Below are positions 1-5,602 of a stretch of DNA of 5,820 nucleotides, piece after piece. The notes under the pieces are model-generated. The model did no database searches, was not told the DNA's origin, and worked only from the letters and a program-made list of their open reading frames with translations. The first letter of the stretch is position 1; each line of letters opens with the position of its first letter. Origin of the DNA: an uncultured Sulfurovum sp. (GTDB lineage Bacteria; Campylobacterota; Campylobacteria; Campylobacterales; Sulfurovaceae); contig CACVAR010000185.1 in NCBI GenBank assembly GCA_902727905.1, positions 1-5,820 of the forward strand, read 5' to 3'. Both the position numbers and the translations under genes were made by a program.

Positions 1-3
1 TAA

Positions 4-255
4 TCAATAAACCTCTTTCCTATCAGCAACCCTAATTATAGTAATAACTAAAAACTCATTCTCTTTCAGATAAATTATTCTATAGTTCCCAGCTCTTTTT
101 CTAAATTTACCTTGATGATTGCCTTTTAAAGCTTTGTCATTGGTAAAGATTCCATTTTGAAGATCAATAATTTTAGTGGCAATGAGTTCTTGAGCTTGTT
201 TGTTGAGTTTTAAAAATTCTTTCTCTGCTTTTTTCTCAAAGCCGATGTTATACAT
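4..255 (-). CDS. Type II toxin-antitoxin system toxin, RelE/ParE superfamily (83 aa)
   Basis: Predicted small toxin of the RelE/ParE fold. RelE-like members cut mRNA at the ribosome, ParE-like members poison gyrase; the sequence alone does not settle which applies here. Visible family features are an N-terminal amphipathic helical hairpin (about residues 6-33, with KKAEKEFLKL), the LKG motif at 43-45, the basic strand GKFRKRAGNYRIIY at 49-62, and the C-terminal ADRKEVY at 77-83. That last segment matches the usual family ending xHRxxVY, with Asp in place of His. The length of 83 residues is normal and complete. The GKxRxRxGxYRIIY pattern favours the RelE side (inference). The start codon lies inside the end of the antitoxin gene (8-nt overlap) and has no good Shine-Dalgarno of its own, so translation is probably coupled to the antitoxin. 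The gene ends with TGA three bases from the window edge. Confidence 0.88.
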   Translation of the reverse strand: MYNIGFEKKAEKEFLKLNKQAQELIATKIIDLQNGIFTNDKALKGNHQGKFRKRAGNYRIIYLKENEFLVITIIRVADRKEVY

Positions 256-481
256 CTATACCAGCTTTTTTAAATACTTCAGAGAGAGGAACAACCGTAC
301 TTTCTCCATTTTTTAGAGCATCAATTCGTTGGTCAGCAACCATTTCATCAAGTGTATCAAAATAGAATTCAATAGATTTTTGAATAAGACTTGTACGTGT
401 TTTGTTTAGCTCAGAGGCGTATTGGTCTAAACTTTCTAAAATGTCAGTGTCTATTCTTATGTTAATGGCTTGTTTCATCAT
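248..481 (-). CDS. Ribbon-helix-helix antitoxin of the adjacent RelE/ParE-type toxin (77 aa)
   Basis: Predicted antitoxin that neutralises the toxin encoded immediately downstream and represses its own operon as an RHH dimer. Residues 4-10 (QAINIRI) form the DNA-contacting beta strand, residues 13-25 the first helix and about 28-41 the second (KTRTSLIQKSIEFYF). The tail (about 55-77, ALKNGESTVVPLSEVFKKAG) resembles the flexible toxin-wrapping segment of such antitoxins. It comes first in the operon and overlaps the toxin by 8 nt, the usual antitoxin-toxin order. Two consecutive ATG codons are possible starts. An AAGGA Shine-Dalgarno (486-490) is 4 nt from the first and 7 nt from the second, so the second (A at 478, 76 aa) may be the real one. 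The RHH class is clear. The exact subfamily is not, and no antitoxin name is assigned. Confidence 0.87.
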   Translation of the reverse strand: MMKQAINIRIDTDILESLDQYASELNKTRTSLIQKSIEFYFDTLDEMVADQRIDALKNGESTVVPLSEVFKKAGIDV

Positions 482-485
482 TAAG

Positions 486-490
486 TCCTT
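486..490 (-). promoter_or_regulatory. Shine-Dalgarno of the antitoxin gene
   Basis: AAGGA on the minus strand precedes two tandem ATG codons. Spacing is 4 nt to the first and 7 nt to the second, which favours initiation at the second Met. Confidence 0.6.
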
Positions 491-503
491 ATGAAATATT
501 TTG

Positions 504-520
504 TGTATACATTTGTATAC
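504..520. promoter_or_regulatory. Putative operator of the toxin-antitoxin operon: two GTATAC boxes 10 bp apart
   Basis: TGTATAC occurs twice, at 504-510 and 514-520, exactly 10 bp apart (one helical turn). The core GTATAC is self-palindromic, so 505-520 is also a near-perfect 16-bp inverted repeat. RHH antitoxins typically bind short repeats with about one-turn spacing near their own promoter. The site lies 23 bp upstream of the antitoxin start and just downstream of a TATAAT, where bound repressor would block transcription. The site itself is seen; its function is inferred. Confidence 0.55.
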
Positions 521-530
521 TAATCTATTT

Positions 531-536
531 ATTATA
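531..536 (-). promoter_or_regulatory. Candidate -10 box of the toxin-antitoxin promoter
   Basis: A perfect TATAAT reads on the minus strand and would place the start of transcription near 524, about 45 nt before the antitoxin start. No TTGACA-like -35 is seen at the expected distance, which is common in Campylobacterota promoters. A weaker alternative, TAGTAT at 517-522, would overlap the putative operator directly. Confidence 0.45.
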
Positions 537-574
537 AGGGTTTACTTAATCACGGTGGAATGAATATGAAGGTA

Positions 575-583
575 TGCTATAAT
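575..583 (+). promoter_or_regulatory. Extended -10 promoter of the yfaZ-like gene
   Basis: TGCTATAAT is a perfect extended -10 (TG, one base, TATAAT). It predicts a transcription start near 590 and a leader of about 26 nt. No -35 is visible. An AGGA Shine-Dalgarno at 605-608 lies 7 nt from the ATG at 616. Confidence 0.6.
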
Positions 584-615
584 ATCAAAAATAAAATATA
601 ACATAGGATAAGTAC

Positions 616-1197
616 ATGTTTAAAAAAACACTTATATTAACGCTATTATCATCAATGGTACTATTTGCAGAAAGTGGTATTGGAATTAATATTAATGACG
701 ATGACTTAGAAGTAGAAGGCGTTTTAGATTCAAGAAATTTAGAAGCACTACAAACAAGCAGTACAGTTTATCAGGCTGATTTTAATTTCTTAAATGCTGA
801 CAGCGAGAAGCTTGCTGGGTTAGGAATTGCTGCTACTAATAAAGTAGAAGGGTTAGAAGGTGTAGAAATGAGTTTTGGTGCAAAGTTTATTTGGGCAGAA
901 GTTGGTACTGAGGACTTTACATCTTTACCACTTATGGCTCAAGTAAGATATACATTCCCTCCATTACAGTTTAATATCCCTCCTGTTTCATTGGAGGCTA
1001 GAGGATTATATGCTCCTGGTTCTTTAAGTTTTGGAGACTCTGAAGAGTATAGTGAAGTAAGATTTTCAGCAGATATTGAAATGATAAATAATGTAAAAGT
1101 TTATGCTGGATACAGAAATATTCATACTAGTTATGAAGGAATTACAAGAAGTTTATTTGATACTGGTTACTATGCTGGATTAAAAATTACTTATTAA
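616..1197 (+). CDS. YfaZ-family outer membrane protein (193 aa)
   Basis: Predicted secreted beta-barrel protein of the YfaZ family, whose molecular role is not established. The N-terminus is a typical Sec signal peptide: FKK, a hydrophobic stretch at about 5-17, and a likely cleavage after Ala18 (LFA/ES). An acidic patch (DDDLEVE, 28-34) follows. The rest consists of alternating hydrophobic/polar strands rich in aromatics. The segments LYAPGSLSFG (131-140) and VYAGYRNI (162-169) are the parts I recognise as YfaZ-like. The chain ends GYYAGLKITY, with a terminal aromatic and hydrophobic residues at every second position (Y185, A187, L189, I191, Y193), as in barrel-assembly C-terminal signals. 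The mature length of about 175 residues would suit a small barrel of roughly eight strands (inference). It stands alone, divergent from the toxin-antitoxin module and convergent with glmS, with its own promoter and terminator. Start choice is supported by AGGA at 605-608. Confidence 0.82.
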   Translation: MFKKTLILTLLSSMVLFAESGIGININDDDLEVEGVLDSRNLEALQTSSTVYQADFNFLNADSEKLAGLGIAATNKVEGLEGVEMSFGAKFIWAEVGTEDFTSLPLMAQVRYTFPPLQFNIPPVSLEARGLYAPGSLSFGDSEEYSEVRFSADIEMINNVKVYAGYRNIHTSYEGITRSLFDTGYYAGLKITY

Positions 1198-1206
1198 ATT
1201 AGAATT

Positions 1207-1246
1207 CTATGAAAATGTGGGCTTGTTAGCCCACAAAAAGTCATAG
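1207..1246. terminator. Bidirectional intrinsic terminator between the yfaZ-like gene and glmS
   Basis: Two nested perfect stems are visible. The inner stem is TGTGGGCT (1216-1223) with AGCCCACA (1228-1235) around a TGTT loop. The outer stem is CTATGA (1207-1212) with TCATAG (1241-1246). On the plus strand the outer stem is followed by TTTTATAATATTTT, terminating the yfaZ-like gene that ended at 1197. On the minus strand the inner stem is followed by TTTT, ending glmS whose stop is at 1259-1261. It fills most of the 61-bp convergent gap. Confidence 0.82.
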
Positions 1247-1258
1247 TTTTATAATATT

Positions 1259-3067
1259 TTACTCAACAGTTACAGACTTAGCCAAGTTTCTTGGCATATC
1301 CACATCATTTCCTAGTCTTACTGAAATTTCAAGTGCAAGCAGTTGTGTAACGACCATCATTTCAAAGAACTCTAACATTGGATGTGAATCATAGGTTGTC
1401 TTTACAAAGTCATCTGCTAAGTCAAAAGGCTCTGGTGATATGGCTAAAACAGTTGCATCTCTGGCGCATAACTCCTCTACATTAGACTTTATTTTCTCAT
1501 AGTGTAAAGATTTAGGCATAAGTGCTACGGTAAAGAGTTCTGCATCAGCTAGGGCAATTGGTCCATGTTTCATTTCACCTGATGGATAACCTTCTGCATG
1601 TAAGTATGAAATCTCTTTTAGTTTCAAAGCACCCTCTAATGCTAATGGAAAAAATAGGTCTCTTCCAATAAAAAAGAATCCATGACCATGTAAATAACGT
1701 TTTGAAAGACGAGTCATTTTAGGATGTAATTCATCAGCTACTAAAAGAGCTTTAGGTGTATGTCTCATTGCATCTAGTTCTTGTGATAGGAGTTCATTGT
1801 CTATTGTCTCTTTGGCTTGTGCAACATAAATAGCTAGCATCCAGAGTACCATCGTTTGGGTAGCAAATGCTTTAGTACTTGCCACACCTTTTTCAATACC
1901 TGCACGTGTTAATACAGCAGCATCAGATTCCCTTACAATAGAAGAGTTATCTACATTACAGATACTAAGACTTTTTAGACCAGCTTTTTTTGCCATTTTA
2001 AGGGCTTCAAGTGTATCAGCTGTTTCACCACTTTGAGAGATGGTCACAAAAAGTGTATCATCACGCAGTAGAGGCTCCTTATATCTAAACTCTGAAGCAA
2101 TTTCAACTTGACAAGGAGTTTTTGCTATACGTTCAAAGAGGTAAGAAGCTGCAAGTGCTGAATGATATGACGTTCCACAGGCACATATTTTTATGTTTAC
2201 AATATTATCAAAAAGGTCTTTGTCTAATTCTTCAAACTCTATTCTGTCATCAAGTAGGCGACCCATCATGGTATCATTCATAACAGTACTCTGTTCGTAA
2301 ATTTCTTTTTCCATAAAGAAACGATAACCATCTTTTTGTGCCATTGCTTTATCCGTTGCTAAGGCTTGTTTTGAAAATGTTTTTTCACCATTTTTATCAA
2401 AAAGATGAATTTTTCCATTTTGAGCATAACCATATTCACCATCTTCTAAATAGTATACTTCTGTAGCCTTACCAATAATAGGGGTGTCTGACGAAGCAAA
2501 GTAGACATCTGAATCATTAAATCCAATAAGCATTGGAGACCCATTTTTGGCAAAATATATGGTCTCTTCATCAGCCTCTGTTATGAGTAGGGTAGCATAG
2601 GCTCCCTCTAGTTTAGAGATAGTCTTTTTAAAGGATTCCCATGGATTATTATTGAGATTGTGATTTTTCTCAAAAAGGTGAACAATAGTCTCTGTATCTG
2701 TCTGGCTTAAAAACTTAACTCCGTCAGCTTGTAACTCTTTTTTGAGTTCTTGATAGTTTTCAATAATACCATTGTGGACTACAAAAGAGTAAGCACCCAT
2801 GTGTGGATGTGCATTGAGTTCAGTTGGTTTACCATGCGTCGCCCAACGAGTATGACCTATGGAGACCCCAAAACCCTTACTTTCATATTCTTTTGTTTTA
2901 TCTCTTAAGTTTTTTAGTCTTCCTACTGCTTTAAAGTTTTTAAGTTGTTTATTTTCAATAACAGCAATACCAGCAGAATCATAACCTCGATATTCTAGTT
3001 CTTGTAATCCATCTAATAATATTTCTTTCTTTTCATTTTTTCCAAGATATCCAACAATTCCACACAT
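1259..3067 (-). CDS. glmS: Glutamine--fructose-6-phosphate aminotransferase (isomerizing), 602 aa
   Basis: Cytoplasmic enzyme converting fructose-6-phosphate and glutamine to glucosamine-6-phosphate and glutamate, the first step towards UDP-GlcNAc for peptidoglycan and LPS. The N-terminal class II glutaminase domain begins MCGIVGYLG, with Cys2 the nucleophile after Met removal. It contains RWATHG (74-79), HNGIIENY (98-105) and TDTE (123-126). The first SIS domain has CGTSYHSA (297-304), SQSGETADT (344-352) and KGVASTKAF (393-401). The second SIS domain has LALEGALKLKEISYLHAEGY (475-494) and KHGP (500-503), with Glu485 and His501 in the positions of the isomerase catalytic residues. The C-terminus is the highly conserved PRNLAKSVTVE, including the substrate Lys597. 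Length is typical (about 600-610). It is the second gene of an operon: 3 nt after the glnD stop, with GGAGAG (3075-3080) inside the glnD end, 7 nt from the ATG. No glmS ribozyme is possible in that 3-nt gap. Confidence 0.98.
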   Translation of the reverse strand: MCGIVGYLGKNEKKEILLDGLQELEYRGYDSAGIAVIENKQLKNFKAVGRLKNLRDKTKEYESKGFGVSIGHTRWATHGKPTELNAHPHMGAYSFVVHNGIIENYQELKKELQADGVKFLSQTDTETIVHLFEKNHNLNNNPWESFKKTISKLEGAYATLLITEADEETIYFAKNGSPMLIGFNDSDVYFASSDTPIIGKATEVYYLEDGEYGYAQNGKIHLFDKNGEKTFSKQALATDKAMAQKDGYRFFMEKEIYEQSTVMNDTMMGRLLDDRIEFEELDKDLFDNIVNIKICACGTSYHSALAASYLFERIAKTPCQVEIASEFRYKEPLLRDDTLFVTISQSGETADTLEALKMAKKAGLKSLSICNVDNSSIVRESDAAVLTRAGIEKGVASTKAFATQTMVLWMLAIYVAQAKETIDNELLSQELDAMRHTPKALLVADELHPKMTRLSKRYLHGHGFFFIGRDLFFPLALEGALKLKEISYLHAEGYPSGEMKHGPIALADAELFTVALMPKSLHYEKIKSNVEELCARDATVLAISPEPFDLADDFVKTTYDSHPMLEFFEMMVVTQLLALEISVRLGNDVDMPRNLAKSVTVE

Positions 3068-3070
3068 AGT

Positions 3071-5521
3071 TCAACTCTCCGTAAGTTCTTTAATAATTAG
3101 AGTAGTATTATCGCAAAAGTTTCCATTCTTTTCGATTAAAAATAGGTCATTAATTCTGTTGCTTTTTGTGTGTATCTTAGCCGAGTTGATATCGACTTCT
3201 AAGTTATCAAAAAGATTAATAATATAAGAGAGTAATCCTTTTTGGTCTAAGCAGTTTACCCTCAATAATGCATTTTCTTTTGAATGATGACAATCAATAA
3301 AAATGTCTTTTTCTAAAATTTTAGGTTTTTTGATTTTTAAATCATGTATTTGGTTAAGCGACTCTTCAATGAGTTTATTTAGTGTCAGAAAATCATCTTC
3401 TTCAATCGTTTGAGAGAAATCAATTCGGAAATATTTAATACCGTTAAAGAGTTTGTATATATCCATATTCACAACATTTAAATGAGAAAGTTTATAGAGA
3501 AAGAAACTAAGATCAAGATTATCTTTTCGTAAAATTTCTATGGTTAAAAAATTGTTGTTTGAAATGAGAACATCATTATTCTCTAGTGTATGAGCTTTTG
3601 TAATTATATTGAGGATTTGTTGAGGTTTATTTTTTACAAAAAACATATCGGAATTAATTTTTAGCACTTTTTTTTGTAAAGTTTTAGGTAGCTCTGTAAA
3701 AGCAGTAAGTTTGACAAGTTGCTTTTCTTTTTTAATGCGTTTAGAAGTCTCTTCTAAAAGTGATACATTCTTAATGGCTAAAGAAGATTGAGTATAGAGT
3801 GTCTTAATAAGCTTGGCATTAAAGTCATTATAGATGTTTGTTCCTACACCATTCATATCTGCATAGGTGATGATATAGATGTAGTCGAGTTCTTTTTGGG
3901 TAGGAAAGTGTGATGAGAACTTTAAAATAACCTGTTCAGAATGAAGGTCTTCTCTTTGAGCTGTAATACTCATTAATGTATGGTATAAAATTAGATTTTT
4001 ACCAAGTTGAATTAAGGATTGATTACAACCTAGTTTTTGTGCAAAGCCCTTAAAAAGAACAGTTCCAACTTCATGGTGATCCTTTCTTCTTCCTTTTCCT
4101 GCATCGTGTATTAGGACAACAGCTTTAATAAAAATCTTCTCTTCAGGACTTAGGTCATTATAGAGTTTTTCAATAAAGGGGTCTTGTATGTTTTCTAGGG
4201 CTTCAATACATTTGACCGTGTGAATACCAACAGCATATTGATGATACCCATCAAACTGTGGAAGATTAACAGCTTTTTTCATGTAAGGGATCGTATATCC
4301 TAGAAGTCTAGCATCAATAAGGGTACTTAAAACAAGATGACTTTGAGGTTGTTCAAAAATTTTATAAATTATATCATAGATGTTTTTTTCTACTTCATCT
4401 TTCCTATAGCAACAGGTGAGTGCTTTAAGAAAAGTAGGGTGTACAGGAAATTTTTCAGGATTAGCAAGGGATAACTGTTCTAATAATTCATAATAATTAC
4501 GATTATCTTGAGGAAGAAGCATCTCTTTTTTATCTGAGTAGTTACTTAGTGCATTTATCCAAATAATACTGTACAGTTTGATAGTTTTTAGGTGAGAAAT
4601 TACATTACGTGAAAACTTCATATGCTTTTTTTGGTCATTATAACCCAAGTATCTTGCGACCTCAGGAATAAGATTTAGTCTAAGTGTATCTTCTTTTTTT
4701 CCTGTAGCAAGGTGTAGGGCAGAACGAACTTTAAAAAGAAAGTAGAGTGCTTCTTTAAACTCTTCATATTCTTGTTTTGTAATGATATTACCTTCTAAGT
4801 CAGCAATAGAGTTAGCATTATATAAGATGTTACCAATCCAATAGACTAAGTTAGCATTACGAAAACCACCGACACCTTCTTTAAGATTTGGTTCCATGGT
4901 CATAGGGTATTTTTTATGCAAAGTATTCATCTCTTCAATCTTTGCGATGATAAAGGCTTGTTGGTCATCTTTTCGAATACGCTGAAGTTCATTTTGTGTT
5001 TGATTCCAAAGTTGTTTAGAACCTTCAATGAAACGAGACTCTATTAAGGAAGTTTTAATGGTTATATCTGTTTTAGAGACTTTAAAAAGTTCGTCTACTT
5101 CATGGACTCTATGACCTAGTTTTAATCCAGCATCCCATAATATGTAGAGTATTTTCTCTATCATCTCTTTGGTGTTATAGCCAGGAATCTCTTTGTATAC
5201 AATCATAAGGTCAATATCTGAATAAACACAGAGTTGCTCTCTCCCATAAGAACCAAGTGCTACGAGTGTTATGGGCAGTGTACTTTTCATAGGCATATAC
5301 GTTCCAAACATAGAACGCATAGCTACTTTGTAAGACATTTGTAAAATGGTGTCAATTTTTTTAGTATGTTTGACTAGAAAGTTTTTTCCATTGTTTTTTT
5401 TAAAACTCTCTTCCAGTGTTCCATAATAGGTTTTAATCTCTTGTTTTAATAGTTTCGAAATTTCAAAATCAGATACGTTTTGGTGTAGTAGGTCTTCTAC
5501 TTTTATTTTTAAATCTTCCAT
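3071..5521 (-). CDS. glnD: Bifunctional uridylyltransferase/uridylyl-removing enzyme (PII sensor regulator), 816 aa
   Basis: Glutamine sensor that uridylylates PII proteins when glutamine is low and removes UMP when it is high. Domain order is complete. The nucleotidyltransferase domain has the signature GSYGR (90-94) and SDID (101-104), with Asp102 and Asp104 as metal ligands. The linked helical domain has EGVGGFRN (215-222), where the family usually has GxGGxRD. The HD hydrolase domain has FDGYHQYAVGIHT (423-435), HDAGKGR (472-478), HTLMSITAQRED (514-525) and AD (554-555), giving candidate metal ligands His434, His472, Asp473 and Asp555. Two ACT domains follow: about 650-705 (degenerate loop) and about 750-810, the second with the canonical LDQKGLL (758-764). 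At 816 residues it is shorter than the 890 of E. coli. The start is fixed by an in-frame TAG at 5543-5545 and by lack of another Met before residue 62, but no Shine-Dalgarno is visible. It is the first gene of an operon with glmS. Confidence 0.95.
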   Translation of the reverse strand: MEDLKIKVEDLLHQNVSDFEISKLLKQEIKTYYGTLEESFKKNNGKNFLVKHTKKIDTILQMSYKVAMRSMFGTYMPMKSTLPITLVALGSYGREQLCVYSDIDLMIVYKEIPGYNTKEMIEKILYILWDAGLKLGHRVHEVDELFKVSKTDITIKTSLIESRFIEGSKQLWNQTQNELQRIRKDDQQAFIIAKIEEMNTLHKKYPMTMEPNLKEGVGGFRNANLVYWIGNILYNANSIADLEGNIITKQEYEEFKEALYFLFKVRSALHLATGKKEDTLRLNLIPEVARYLGYNDQKKHMKFSRNVISHLKTIKLYSIIWINALSNYSDKKEMLLPQDNRNYYELLEQLSLANPEKFPVHPTFLKALTCCYRKDEVEKNIYDIIYKIFEQPQSHLVLSTLIDARLLGYTIPYMKKAVNLPQFDGYHQYAVGIHTVKCIEALENIQDPFIEKLYNDLSPEEKIFIKAVVLIHDAGKGRRKDHHEVGTVLFKGFAQKLGCNQSLIQLGKNLILYHTLMSITAQREDLHSEQVILKFSSHFPTQKELDYIYIITYADMNGVGTNIYNDFNAKLIKTLYTQSSLAIKNVSLLEETSKRIKKEKQLVKLTAFTELPKTLQKKVLKINSDMFFVKNKPQQILNIITKAHTLENNDVLISNNNFLTIEILRKDNLDLSFFLYKLSHLNVVNMDIYKLFNGIKYFRIDFSQTIEEDDFLTLNKLIEESLNQIHDLKIKKPKILEKDIFIDCHHSKENALLRVNCLDQKGLLSYIINLFDNLEVDINSAKIHTKSNRINDLFLIEKNGNFCDNTTLIIKELTES
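3075..3080 (-). promoter_or_regulatory. Shine-Dalgarno of glmS, inside the 3' end of glnD
   Basis: GGAGAG on the minus strand lies 7 nt before the glmS ATG and within the last codons of glnD. This strong site fits translation of glmS from the shared glnD-glmS transcript and confirms the start at MCGIVG. Confidence 0.7.
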
Positions 5522-5525
5522 GTTG

Positions 5526-5531
5526 TATAAT
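5526..5531 (+). promoter_or_regulatory. Possible second -10 box for ligA, overlapping a TATTAT facing glnD
   Basis: TATAAT reads on the plus strand at 5526-5531. On the minus strand the overlapping 5527-5532 reads TATTAT, 5 nt before the glnD ATG. Either could be a weak -10; neither has a convincing -35. The plus-strand box would give ligA a leader of about 65 nt containing most of the palindrome. Use of the minus-strand box would make the glnD mRNA nearly leaderless. Confidence 0.25.
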
Positions 5532-5552
5532 AGCGTAAAACTCTACGCTATT
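5529..5552. promoter_or_regulatory. Perfect 9-bp inverted repeat between divergent glnD and ligA
   Basis: AATAGCGTA (5529-5537) and TACGCTATT (5544-5552) are exact reverse complements around the 6-nt spacer AAACTC. It ends 7 bp upstream of the glnD start and is 50 bp from ligA. It lacks a following T-tract on either strand, so it is not a standard terminator. A transcription-factor operator or an RNA hairpin in the glnD or ligA leader are the main alternatives. I do not recognise the sequence as a known box. Confidence 0.5.
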
Positions 5553-5565
5553 CTTATGTAGCTAA

Positions 5566-5574
5566 TGTTAAAAT
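5566..5574 (+). promoter_or_regulatory. Candidate extended -10 promoter of ligA
   Basis: TGTTAAAAT fits the extended -10 pattern (TG, one base, TAAAAT). It predicts a transcription start near 5581 and a leader of about 22 nt, much like the yfaZ-like promoter in this window. No -35 is evident. A weak purine-rich ribosome site, AAGAGA at 5592-5597, lies 5 nt before the ATG. Confidence 0.45.
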
Positions 5575-5602
5575 GTAAGCAATTAATCAATAAGAGATAT
5601 AA

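Noticed and set aside
1..540. The toxin-antitoxin region as part of an insertion sequence or integron cassette
   Set aside because: No transposase, terminal inverted repeats, target-site duplication or attC-like site is visible. The base composition looks like that of the neighbours, and the left side is cut by the window edge.
560..601. A 13-codon plus-strand reading frame (MNMKVCYNIKNKI) after a GGTGGA, upstream of the yfaZ-like gene, as a leader peptide
   Set aside because: The proposed -10 of the yfaZ-like promoter lies inside it, so the usual transcript would not contain its start. It has no other support.
3068..3090. A glmS ribozyme or riboswitch before glmS
   Set aside because: Only 3 nt separate glnD and glmS, and the sequence upstream is coding. 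The ribozyme is a Firmicutes-type element of well over 100 nt.
5529..5552. The glnD-ligA palindrome as an intrinsic terminator
   Set aside because: Neither strand has a run of T after the stem, and it lies upstream of both genes rather than at a gene end.
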